Origin: Anthostomella pinea
Taxonomy: Eukaryota > Ascomycota > Sordariomycetes > Xylariales > Xylariaceae
DNA: 64,000 nucleotides
Assembly: GCA_963556695.1 (NCBI GenBank)
Contig: CAUWAG010000008.1
Coordinates: 1,736,001 to 1,800,000, forward strand
Direction of reading: 5' to 3'
Part shown: piece after piece, positions 11,921 to 23,039 of the stretch
Numbering within the stretch: the first letter of the stretch is position 1
How the letters are laid out: each line of letters starts with the position of its first letter
Translations under genes and position numbers: made by a program
Notes under the pieces: generated by a model
What the model was told of the DNA's origin: nothing
Databases searched by the model: none
Seen by the model: the letters and a program-made list of their open reading frames with translations, nothing else

Positions 11921-13489
11921 ACGCCTTTATAGCTAAAGGTGGTTTCTAGTTTATATAGTTTCTTTTTAACTCGAATAAAAAAGTAGTTAACGCGATAGCA
12001 TAGCAAAATCCTCTGCTGTATATGCGTGCGTTCGTTTAATTAACTAACTTTAACAGGCTTTAATAGCTTTATTAAGCTTAAAAACACAATAAAACTTTCG
12101 TTTGAATAGTAATACTATTATTAAACGAGGCAGGCGGTGAGCTCGTGCCCTAGTATAATCTTTCCGTAGTGCTTAACTAACCTAACTGTGAACTGCTCGC
12201 TGCAAATAGCTCTTAATCTTTTAATAGGCTTAATAGCCTTATGAGGCTCCTTTTAGCTTTGAGATGCCGTGCCGTGTAAGGGTTTCTTTAAAAAATTTAA
12301 ACGCTATATTCGTGGTATTTACTTCGTAATGCTTTTGCTGTTAAAGTGCTTTTGTAGCTGCAACTTTTGTTAAGCTACGCCGTGCTTTTATAAAGGACTT
12401 TTATCTCTTCAACTAAGGACCTTAATGCTTTTAATGCTGTGTATAAAGCCGTAGCCTTTACTTTATCGCTATTTATTCGCTCAGTAAAGCGCTTTTATTT
12501 TTAAATATTTATACGTGTTTTTATAAAGGCCTTTTATCGGTGCTTTTAAAAGACAGAATCATTTTATTTATAGGTTTCCGTATATATAAAAGAGTTATAA
12601 AAAGCTGCTAATATAATAACATACAAACCGAGGTGCCGGTAATACTTTATTGCATTATTTATTAGAATTTTTTTTTTAAAAGATGTTATTAAAGCTTAGT
12701 TTTTTTTCCTTTTAATGCCTTTGCCGACGTAGTAAGAGGTTTCTTAATAACTTTAAGCTTTTACTTATTACGTTATTTATTGCTTTCAATAATTATTTTA
12801 CTATTGAGTAATTCGTTTGTATGCCGTATTTCTTGATAAACAACGTCGTTACTATCGTTCTAACTGCTACTTTATAAGTAAAAAAGGTTCACTTCTATTT
12901 AATTTGTAACTTTATATCTTATATAGCGGCCTAATTCTTTATTAATAGTATGCTTTTTTTACCGGGTACGTTAGTAGTAAACTAGATATTACTTTTTATA
13001 GTAATAATATAATTTTTGTGCCATTTAATAATAATAAAGGGTTTATATAAGCTTTGTGTGTGTATATTTTTACTTTTAATGGCTAAAAGATTTCGTATTT
13101 GATTAAAGATTTAGTCGGGTTTTTTGACTGCTAGTTAAACAACTCTTTATAAGGATTTAATCGGTACTTGTCGTAGTATTTAATCCCACGTAATGCGGTA
13201 TTACTTTTAATTGGAAGATATATATCTTATATTTTACTTAAAAGAGCTAATGCTTTAGTTTAAAAGTGGGCACGTTATGAAAAAACTTACGCGTATTACG
13301 ATTTAGAATACTAAGCGCCGTAAATAATTAATATGTATCAGACTTTTATTAAAGAAAAGTGCCTTATAATTAATTGTTTATAAAATCTTTATAAAAATCG
13401 GATCAGTTTCTTTTATTCGTTGCCTTTACTTGTAAACAATTAAGCTGTTGAAAAGGTTTTTTTCTCTTTTAAAAAAAGAAAATTTAATT

Positions 13490-14400
13490 GCTACACGTTG
13501 TAAATAATTGCTACGAGCGCTTTATACACTTTAATAGCGCTTTTAAAGCTGTTTTTATTGTTAACAACGCCTTTAAGCTCGCCGTGCTACGCGCTGTTGT
13601 AAATCGAACTTATACAATATTCTTTTTTTAGATTAACGTGCTTTTATTTAAGCCGTGTTTTACTCTACTATTAACGCTTTTAAGCTTACCGTGTTACGCG
13701 TTATCGTTTAACGTTAGTTTTTAAAGTAATAATCGTAAAGATTTTAATTAACGCGGTATTATACGTTATAAGTATAATTATCTTGCACCGTAAATTTCAA
13801 GTAATTGGTAATAAGTGTTTATAAAAAGGGAATATTTATTTAATTTTACGGGTCTTTAAGTAGTTTTTTATAAGATAACAAGTTTTAAATTGTATTTTTA
13901 ACTACTACGTGCTATAAATAATTATGACGAGCGTTATAATAAACTTTAAGTGATTTACTTTCAATAGTGCCGTAATTTTTGTGATAATTATTTTTACCAG
14001 CGCCTTAACTAACGCGATGTATAAACCGTTCTTTTACTACTAGCGACGCTTTAAAGTTTATTATACTTGGTGTCGTTATAAATCAAACTTGCGTTATAAG
14101 CTTTAAGATATTATTACGCGTTTTAATCATTATAAATACATTATAACCTTTAAAATAACGCACTGTACGCTTTAATTTACGTTATAAGCTTTAAAGCACT
14201 ACCGCGGGTTATAAATAATTACTATAAGCGCTACGAGCTTTAAATGATAAAATATTCGAAAAAATACTTATTTATTAAGTAACGCGTTTTATAAGCCGCT
14301 TGTTCTTACTAGCAACGCCTTTAAGCTTACAGTATTACACGCTTTAATTATAAATACTATAAAATCCGTAATTTACCTAAAATATAAGGTATTTATAAAA
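13490..14400. repeat. degenerate short-period repeats inside the AT-rich block
   Basis: A motif close to AACGCCTTTAAGCTTACC followed by GTGTTACGCG recurs in mutated form near 13565, 13670 and 14310, with related GAGCGCTTTA units between. The period is irregular. It looks like an old tandem array or repeated terminal sequence blurred by mutation. Confidence 0.45.
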
Positions 14401-14566
14401 GAAACACTTATTTATTTGCGCTTTTATAAGCGTTTTTTTAGTAACGTTTTTTAATAACCATTTACACTTTTACGAAGCTAAAAGCAGCGTAATACTCGTG
14501 CTTTTAGCTTTAAGTACGCGCTATAATAGCGACAGCCGTTAGCTAGGCTTTGCTAATTTTTAACAG

Positions 14567-14821
14567 TGTCACGAAGCGTAAATAGGATGAGGACATAAAA
14601 GTCCTGATTGCACTACCTACGTGTAAGAATCTCTTGGTGGGGAGGGAAAGAAGGATCTGACCCGCCAGCCAATTCTGGTGGGATTAATGATCCTTCTATC
14701 CGCCCCACTATTACCTAGCCTAGTACAGTTGTGGCCACACGTCTTGTGCGCCAGGTCATGTGATGCTGCGCACAGGCCACCCTGATGGGTTGACAGACTT
14801 CCAGGAGGTCAGACCGTCACA
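14567..14821 (-). mobile_element. solo LTR, 255 bp, copy A
   Basis: A GC-balanced island inside AT-rich DNA. On the minus strand it begins TGTGACGGTCTGACC and ends TCGTGACA, the TG..CA ends of a long terminal repeat. It is flanked by perfect 5-bp duplications, AACAG at 14562-14566 and at 14822-14826. Copy B (55113-55367) is the same length, opposite in orientation and nearly identical (I count about four differences). No internal retrotransposon sequence is present, so it is a solo LTR or LTR-only element. Its lack of RIP damage fits insertion after RIP, or being too short for RIP to detect. Confidence 0.9.
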
Positions 14822-14889
14822 AACAGGCTGATTTTTAGGCTTTAAAGTTAACTTAAGCCGTTATAAATATGTTAATATATTAAAAATAT

Positions 14890-15075
14890 TATATCGGTGT
14901 AAATTAAAGGTAGATTTCCTAGTTGCTTGCTTGTTTCAGCTATAAATTAAGGACGTTAATTTGCTATTAAATACATACTTAAACTACAAAGCAAGGCTTA
15001 TTTTAAAGTATTTAATAAAGCTCTTTTATCTAGCTGCACTTATTTACCACTCTAATAATCAAAGCTATTATAATT
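14890..15075 (+). repeat. degraded direct repeat, copy 2
   Basis: The partner of 11730-11920, about 3.16 kb away in the same orientation. The pair could be the two RIP-mutated LTRs of one old retroelement with 3 kb of destroyed internal sequence, or two fragments of a dispersed repeat. Confidence 0.6.
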
Positions 15076-16340
15076 TTAACATTTTATTATAAACGTAAGA
15101 TATAAAAAATTCGTTAAAGTTAATATTTTCAATAAAGACTGTTTATTAAAGTCAATGTAGATGTACTTATTAAATTTTATTAATTATAAATAAATAAGAG
15201 AATATAATCTGTAAAATAAGTATATAATATATTTAAATTAATTAATTAATAATTAAACCTTTTTTAATAAGTATTAATAATCGTTTATAATAAAACTTTA
15301 GCTTGATTAATGTATCTTATATGTGCTTGTTATTTTTATTAGCTTTTTATGTTTTGACCGTTATTGTTAAGCTTAGTTACTTTTTTTTAACTTTATAAAA
15401 TAGTTTTATATCCGTATTTTCTTATAACTTTCGCGTAGATTTTAATCGTTGATATAAGTAAAAAAATTATATTTATAGCTTTTTAAGGTTAATCTTATTG
15501 AAATTATGTATAAAGTTATAAAGCGATATTATCGCGTAAATAACCTTACTATAAGCTTTTAAACGAAAATATAATTATATTTTTAACATACTAAAAATAT
15601 CTTTTCACTTTTCAAATTTATATATAATCACCTTTTTTAAAGACGCGTGTCAAAGATTAAATATTTTGTATAAATCTTATAATTTTACCTTTATTTATAC
15701 GCTTTTTAAAATATAATATCATACATCGTAATAAGTTATGAAAACCTTCTTATTAACTTTAAACTTAACTTTTCTAATAAGGTATTTATTTTGTAATATT
15801 ATTAAGTCGCTTTTTAGAGTAAATTTATTAAACATTTAAAAATCCTTTATCAATCCCTTTTCACTAATTAACACATACGTAAATCTCTTATCAAACTTGA
15901 ATAAAATTAATATATTAATAAATAAAAAACGGGTTTTATTTTACTATATTTTTTTATCATTATTAATTGTTATGGTAAAATGCAAGCTATCAATAACGCG
16001 GACGTAATTTTTAAAATATTAAAATATTAAACTTGAAATAAATCTTGAAAGAAAATTTTAATTTATTTGACTCAATATTAAATTACGTTTAAACAAATAT
16101 ATAACAGGCTTTTAAAACGTCGCAACTAGGTTCTATAATCTTTTAATTTAAATTAAGGGTTTTATATTCGCATCTTTTTATATACACATATAATAGTTCG
16201 TTATGGCGTGTAAAAAGTAGCTGTTCTCTTTAAAGCTAGTGCTCGTTAGTTTTAACTTATAACCTTTATAAATGAGGCTATTGAAATCCTTGCAGTGTTG
16301 CTAACAGTGTGCTTATAAGTATCTTAATCGTTAGCAGGCA

Positions 16341-17794
16341 ACATTATTTCAGGGGGTATACTGTACATAATAGCGTCAAATGATAAATCGGACAGGAGCA
16401 GGAATGGGGGTGAGTGTGCGTGCCTGGGCATTTGACTGTCAATTCTTGGATCCTAAGTGGGAAGTTTGTAGTTTGCGCCTAATCCTATCATTTCAGGGTC
16501 TTGACAGACCTTGCCCCAACCTGCAAGGGGCACCAAGACTTGGCTATGCGTCACCTTACCATCCCGCACAGCTGCAGTCTTTGGAACTCCAAATTCAATA
16601 AAAATGACAGCTCAGGAGTCGGTTGCCTCGCCGTTCGAATCTCACAACGGAATACATTGTAGGTCTTCATAGACTATCTCGAGTACGGTATTTAAAGTGG
16701 TTAGGCTTATCAGTTGTGGTTCGTGTTGCAGTCACTCTTGTCTGCATAGCTGTCTACATAGCTGTCTCCACCGCTCGGTGTTGGTGTAGGACTAGGACAT
16801 GAATTTATCATGTCAAATAGCTGGCCTTTTATCTCTCCCCGAATCAGGCAGGCCGGCACGGCGCAGTGCACGGCATACCCCAATCCTGCTGCTCATCAGC
16901 TCTCTGCTTGGCTCGCTTGTTGCTGATAGTCCCAGATTCGTGGCACATATGGCAGATAGGCTTGGCTCCCGCTGTGCATAGTAGGTAGGTACTGTGTGAT
17001 GTGTTCAGCTACCTAGGTACTCTCTTATCAATAGGCATTATCAGGCAGATACCTAGTAGCAATATAACAGGTCATCAGCGGCGCCCCCATAGTCTCAGGT
17101 GAAATAGTGATTTGTTCTTCTCTCGTCTTCCTTGTCCTCGCCGCCTCGTTCATTGATCACTGTCTCCCTTTGACCGAGGTGCACGCGCCCCTCTGCGAAA
17201 CCCGCCGGAAAGAAGCAATCAGCAATCTTTATCACACGGGTCAGCCAGCACTGCCAGCTAGACCCAAGGTAGCCTTGGCATCACTCGACCCTTTGACCCT
17301 TCGCACTTGAATTTGTCAGATGCCTCACCATTCCCATCAGACCCAGCTGCTGAATGAGCTGATGCGACTGCGACGAGACGGGCTATTGAGCTATTGACCA
17401 GGTCTCGACCAGATCTCGCAGCTGAGAGATCTTGAAAGTTGAAACGACACGCGACACCCTTCCCGTTGGAACTTGGGCCCTTGGCTGCACGCACCACATC
17501 AAGCTTCACGGATCTGTTACGTAACGACCCCTGGATTTGGGGCAAGCACGACCAACCACCACGAGATCGCAAGTTACCTTACATAATAGTACAGGCACCA
17601 GAACGGCGGGCTTTGGGTCACACTTGGCGCGTCATATTACGATTCATAGGCATTTCTGTTACTTAAGGTTAAGGTTGAGTCTGCGGTCGAGAAGCGGAGC
17701 TAAATCCCAAGGCCCGTCCGCGCTGCCTTCACGCTGCCACGCCGTGGTAAAGCCGGGTCGGCCTTCACCGGCGAGTACCTTAACTAGAGTGACC
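16341..17794. other. intergenic / 5' flank, no gene seen
   Basis: Normal-GC sequence leading to the next gene; only short unsupported ORFs. The open frame of the next gene extends upstream to 17537, but those residues look non-coding. Confidence 0.5.
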
Positions 17795-19387
17795 ATGATG
17801 ACACCCAGGGCATTCCTCTACTCCCGACCTCGCCAACAAGTTCAACAACCACCTTCTGCCTCCCGCTCTCCCTCTCCCGCCCCCTCCCGCATTTCCACGC
17901 CTGGTGCGACTACAACGACAACCACAACCACCAAGACGAAGACGAACATTCATCCACTACCAACCCAGAAAGACGACATGTCCAAACGGAAGGCCAAGGC
18001 ATTGAGGCAGTCCGACAGGCTGTCCGCGCCAAGAAGCAGCCCACCATCAACCAATGCGGCGAACGCTATCGCGCGACCAACTACGCCTTCGAGCGCTGTG
18101 ACCATACCCGGCAAACTGAAGCAGCACAAGAGTCGACATCATGCAGACACACAGCGAAGCCACCACTCGTCAAGTAGTCGCGGCCCGCGAGACACGGGTC
18201 ATTCGCCTGACGCTATACCCCCTTCTGTAGCTGCGCTGCTCGCTATCACCAACATCCCACATCCCAATCGCCGGGGAAACCTACGGCACAAGAAATCGAA
18301 GGAGGCGCGGATGACGGTGGATTCCATTGTACCCCGATCGAGAGTTTCAGAGAAGGAACTGAGCCGGGAGTTTCGTCTGAAGCTGACCGAAGACCTGGGC
18401 TTGACGTCCTTCGAACGCAGTCCAATGGACGTTCTGCTTAGCCCTCCGGAGGAGCTCGAGGAGGAGGAGGCATCATTCATCAGTGACAGTGGTTTCACAT
18501 CTCCCTTTTCGACCCGCGTCGCATCTTTCGACAGCCTTCCGTCGTTAGGCGACTCCCTAGGAACCAGCGCACTCCCCTCTGTGGACTCTCCAGTAACCCC
18601 CAGAGGCAGGAGATCTCGGCCACCGAGGCGTTCGTTGGAGCCATTGATGACACCACCGGGTGAACAACCAGGAGATCCGCTCTCCAAGAGAGACTCGCTT
18701 GATGTTGATCGATTGGATTTTCGGGCCTTCAGCCCAAAACCTACCATGGTGGAGGGCAAGCAGACCCCTGGGCTGGCGCCGCTGAAGTCTGCTTTCAAGT
18801 CTAATCTGACAGCCTCGCTTCGGGCATTGCGTTCTGCAGCGCGATCACTGTCGACGTTCACTGCTTCCTCGATACCTCCAGATGACTTCCTTACGAGGTC
18901 AATTCTCACCATAGACCCGAGTGTCCCCTTCACCGATGAAAGGCGGCCCCCTGTTCTAGAGGAAGAGCCCAGCGAAGCCATGCGCCGCTACTTGAACCCG
19001 ACCACCAGTCTCCGCTCTGATTCGCGGACTTCATCGCCAGTCCGCAGCTACACGGCTTCTATCCAGATGCAAACCTACAAAGTGCAGCGATCGAAAGGTG
19101 GTTCCAGAGCAACTCGCCAGGCTGCGCAATCTACCAGCCCAAACAAGAGCCCTACTGTGGTCGTGTTCCCGCCAGGTCCCCGGCAGCGAGAGATGCGGGA
19201 GAACTCAGACTTCATTCGCATTGCCGTCATGGAACATCTCATGCGCAAGAGTGGGAAACTGGATGCTCAACAAGAGGGTCACGCGCGCTGGCTTCTACCA
19301 CCGAGGAAAGGCATCCCAAAGGCTTACGAAATTGGACCCGGCGGCGTCCCAGTCCGGTGGATCGCAACTTTACAAGGGGATGTCTAA
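17795..19387 (+). CDS. conserved fungal protein of unknown function
   Basis: A single-exon gene of 530 residues from the ATG at 17795; the same frame is open further upstream to 17537, but that part lacks protein-like composition. The protein is Ser/Pro/Thr-rich and basic at the N-terminus (a Thr run followed by TKTKT), with an acidic run (EELEEEEAS) and several SP/TP sites such as SPVTPRGR, suggesting a disordered phosphoprotein. The C-terminal ~65 residues are the most ordered-looking part (SDFIRIAVMEHLMRKSGKLD, ARWLLPPRK, GVPVRW). I do not recognise a named domain and assign no function. Confidence 0.75.
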   Translation: MMTPRAFLYSRPRQQVQQPPSASRSPSPAPSRISTPGATTTTTTTTKTKTNIHPLPTQKDDMSKRKAKALRQSDRLSAPRSSPPSTNAANAIARPTTPSSAVTIPGKLKQHKSRHHADTQRSHHSSSSRGPRDTGHSPDAIPPSVAALLAITNIPHPNRRGNLRHKKSKEARMTVDSIVPRSRVSEKELSREFRLKLTEDLGLTSFERSPMDVLLSPPEELEEEEASFISDSGFTSPFSTRVASFDSLPSLGDSLGTSALPSVDSPVTPRGRRSRPPRRSLEPLMTPPGEQPGDPLSKRDSLDVDRLDFRAFSPKPTMVEGKQTPGLAPLKSAFKSNLTASLRALRSAARSLSTFTASSIPPDDFLTRSILTIDPSVPFTDERRPPVLEEEPSEAMRRYLNPTTSLRSDSRTSSPVRSYTASIQMQTYKVQRSKGGSRATRQAAQSTSPNKSPTVVVFPPGPRQREMRENSDFIRIAVMEHLMRKSGKLDAQQEGHARWLLPPRKGIPKAYEIGPGGVPVRWIATLQGDV

Positions 19388-21421
19388 CATGGACATGACG
19401 GTCGACTTTATGGTTCAAGATACCTCGATGATCTGTTCACGACCTGGCCCAACCCATATGGTGGCGCAACGTGCAAGACAACGCCGGCAACATCGACAAA
19501 ACCAGCTCCTCCTCTTCCTTCTTGCTATGACCGAACAAAATTCGGTTGGTGGCCAGGGGCAGACGCTATGAGTAAGTGTTAGCTGTGGAAATGGTCGACG
19601 GCAAACCACCGAGGGAGAGCCGCGACGGGTCCGACGAATCCGACGACAAATCCCACGCAATCTGTTACTCGATTGCCGACATCGCAAGGCGCTACAGACC
19701 CATATTAACCTTCTAGAAGCGCGGCCAACCTCCCCGCCTCATTTCAGGGTCCTCTGCTCCTCTCAGGTCCGCACGCTAGTCGATTTCCGCGACCGAGTGC
19801 CATTGCATCATGCATCATGGTCCAACGGTGGAACGGAGTCCACCCGCAACGGTTCCACTCCCATCGGGAAAAGGAAGCAATTCGTCGGTAGAAGGAAGGA
19901 ATGCATTGGTTCCACCAACAACAAAAAAAGAGAGAAGAAAATTGAGGGTTGAGTTGGCAACAGTGCCTCGTCATCGCACCGCTGCTCCGTGCATGAGGTT
20001 CGAAAGAGGTGACACGTCATCAGCCGGGTGGTCCATGACACCTAGCATATGCATTCCTGCAAGCACGATCGGTGTAAGAGGGCATAGGGCTGCCCTATGC
20101 CATGTGTAGATGGCTGACCTCTCCAACACCTCAATTTCGCACCACACGATACTATTGATCCTTCGAATTGCCAAGTTCGGCAGTTCGGCACTGCACTTTG
20201 ACCGCGCAACCCAATTTGGGGCCGGCAAGTTTTGGCTTATTTCGAGTCTTCACGCTAGGAAGACCAGCACAGCGCAAGCGACTACTACTATTTTGCAGCA
20301 TTCGATACCCCCGAGCCCCCGCGTCAACAACGTTTGCGATCTGAAACTACGCCCTTCGCCGGGTTTATTTCCTTTGTCATTGCGCCGTTGGAGCGAGAGT
20401 TTTCTGGGAGCGCATGGATTGGATGCATTAGGAAGGTGGCATAAAGCCGATGATGGAGGCTGCATTTACGGGGCGTTTGAGCACACAGCTTTGAGAGCTA
20501 CTAGAGGCGGTCTAGGAGCGACGTTTGAGAGATGATTGCTTCCATGACTGGCCGTCCGATGCATTTGCATGGGACCATGTTGCATTCTCTCGTGCAGGAT
20601 TCGAACTATGCTGCGGCGGTGAGGGAATAGTGGAAGCCGGGAGTCACACCGTTCCATCCCGCGAGACCCTGCATGGTTGCCCGATACGGCAGGAGAGGTT
20701 GGGCGCAGCCAAGGGCCCTCAGGAGCTCGGCGGTGTGTTCATAAGACCTTCATGGGAAGACACTTACTAGAGTACAAGCATATAGAGTCAGTGACTACTG
20801 CGCGACCTAGCTACTTGATAGACACATATCCTCAATCTGGTTGTCGCGTGACCTGGTGGTGCGACACTACTATGATCAGGCGTCTTGGCTAGTGAACCAC
20901 GGGATTCAAAGAATGACTCGTTCGACACGCTCATCCTGTACGGCCGCTAGAACAAACCACCTCTCGCGCTGAGTGGCCGGATCAACTGTCATGTCACATC
21001 TTAGGGTTCGGCCCGGCGTGCGTCGTCTAGTCATGAATCGGTTCCGCCGATTGGCTCCCGTACTTTTCTAAGAGCCTCGGTTCGTTGATCGGTATTCGGA
21101 GGTGGATGTCGGGTCCGGAGGACGCGGCGTCCTGGACGTTAGGAGCTGACCATCCTAATCAACATCTCAGCTTGGTGCTGAGTTAGCTCGATGTTTATGA
21201 TCTTCGTTATGAGCTTGAATCTGTGTACATCTTACTCCCTGTTGTTGTTGTTAGATTCAGTCTGTCTGTCATATATCTACTTGCCTGTAAGGGGTAATAC
21301 TTCTTTATTTGGTGACCTCCAGCCCCGGGCCTTGCGCCACCGTGACAGGGCTTTTCCGTACGAGCCGGCGGCGGCGTAAGTAGTTGGAATACGACAAGAT
21401 GCCGCTGATGCCCGAGACAGA
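19388..21421. other. intergenic, no gene supported
   Basis: About 2 kb without a supported gene. It contains a perfect small hairpin at 20081-20101 (GGCATAGGG, CTG loop, CCCTATGCC). The N-terminal half expected for the following oxidoreductase is not found here. Confidence 0.5.
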
Positions 21422-22118
21422 ACGGCGGCCTATGTCAGCTTCTTCGAGTTTGTGCCGGAGCCCCGAGCTGGCAAGACGCTGTTCGTGTCCTCGGCGTCCG
21501 GGGGCGTCGGGCAGATCGTCGGGCGGATCGCCAAGATGCAGGGCATGAAGGTCGTCGGTAGTGCGGGTGGCGACGAGAAGGTCGACTACGTCGTCAAGGA
21601 GCTGGGCTTTGACGAGGCGTGGAACTATAAGAAGGAGAAAACCAGCGATTCGCTGAAGCGACTTGCCCCTGGGGGCCTCGACGTGTATTATGATAACGTC
21701 GGGGGCGAACAGCTGGAATCGGCGCTGCTGGCCTTGAACGATTATGGCACAGTTGGTAAGTTTAGTCGTTCCCTGTTTGTTGGTCGGCCTTGTTCCTGAC
21801 CAAATCAAAACAGTCGTGAGCGGCATGGTTTCGCAGTACAACAAACCGCTTGAGGACAACTACGGCGTCAAGACGCTGATGCAGATCGTCTTCAAGCGTC
21901 TCAGGGTGTTCGGATTCATTTGCTCCGATCGGCACCTGATGGAAAAGCACGCGGCATCGTTTGGGGCGGACATGTTTCGATGGCTTGTCGAGGGAAAGAT
22001 CAAGACGAAGGAAGAGGTCTTGGTGGGGATGGATAGGGCGCCGGAAGCGCTGATCAGAACGTTCCAGGGGGATAAGTTCGGGAAGATGGTACTGAAGGTT
22101 GATGAGGGCGATGCATGA
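21422..22118 (+). pseudogene. MDR-family NADP-dependent oxidoreductase, 5'-truncated
   Basis: Exons at about 21422-21755 and 21814-22118 (58-bp intron) encode the Rossmann half and C-terminus of a medium-chain dehydrogenase/reductase of the alkenal reductase / leukotriene-B4 dehydrogenase-like type. Visible are the nucleotide-binding segment SASGGVGQIVG, VVGSAGGDEK, YYDNVGGEQLE and VVSGMVSQYN, through to a normal stop. The N-terminal catalytic half (about 130 residues in this family) is absent: upstream sequence shows no matching frame, and homology starts abruptly near TAAYVSFFEF. It is most simply a gene fragment left by rearrangement. A short upstream exon cannot be excluded. Confidence 0.7.
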
Positions 22119-23039
22119 CACGTAGGCTTGGTTCTCCACGCCGTTGTAGATGCGTAATTACGTTCAAATATGTCACGTAGCGGAGTGTTCTTTGATTGCC
22201 AACGAGGTAACATCCCATAGTTTGCGCCATGCATACTTTGGCCATCTGAATGAGCCAATGCGAGACTTGACGATAGCAATATAAAGTAGCTGAGCAGGTT
22301 GGCCATTTTCGTAAGCGTAACCCCTGACGTTTGAACACGCAAATACACCGCATAGCCATGAAGGCAGATCCATCACACTTTTAGCAGCACGCATTGATTT
22401 TCTCGTACTTTTCTTCTCCCTGTCAATCTGGTCACCTGTGCTTCTCCAACGTGGCATTGATTCTTTACATTTGTGCTTTAACTCGCAAGGGAACGACTCA
22501 GCCCATTGGTGACACTTGGACGGGAAAAAAGAGCTCCCATACTCAACGTGAAGCCTGGGAAAAAATCATGAAGTTTCGAGTGGACCTTATGGTCATTGAT
22601 TACTTCATTCGACAGTCACTGGTGGTATACGAGAAGAGAAATAGCTGACAGCAGCTATCTTGGTCACCTCAGTATGTCGCTTGTCTTTTTTTCCAGTGTC
22701 TCTCTTCTCTCAAACGAGATGGTCGCACAAAGGATAAGCCATGACATGAGCTGACCAACAGGTTGTGTTGCGTCCCTCGGTGACGCTCGGTCTGCCGAGC
22801 CAAGATCCGAGCTGTTGGCTGAGTTTCATTCCTTCCTCCGGGAGGGTCGGAATACGACGGCTATAATGACAACTTTCCAGCGGCTCGGATCCGTAACGTT
22901 TCTGCGAATGGTCATATATCTGTTCTACCGCCTTCCCCCTTTTGCCACTAGTTCCGGTTTTCCCTGCGCACGCAGACACCGAGTCCTGAACTCTACTCTT
23001 TCACAAGTTGCCAATACCCTCTTCATCCCTTCCCGCATT
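22119..23039. other. intergenic, no gene seen
   Basis: 3' flank of the MDR fragment and 5' flank of the next gene. Nothing supported on either strand. Confidence 0.5.

Larger units (their letters stand above)
9736..16340. repeat. AT-rich block with RIP-like signature
   Basis: About 6.6 kb of TpA-rich sequence, saturated with stops on both strands, with sharp boundaries to normal-GC DNA on either side. It contains degraded direct repeats and one undamaged GC-rich 255-bp insertion. This is the expected appearance of transposon DNA mutated by RIP. I saw no intact gene; the original elements cannot be identified except as noted separately. Confidence 0.8.

Noticed and set aside
16600..16660. tRNA-like boxes (AGCTCAGGAGTCGG and GTTCGAATC)
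   Set aside because: The two boxes are only about 10 bases apart, too close for an anticodon arm; at best a deleted tRNA remnant.
20590..20640. GGATTCGAAC, possible minus-strand tRNA
   Set aside because: No A-box or cloverleaf pairing on the minus strand at the right distance.
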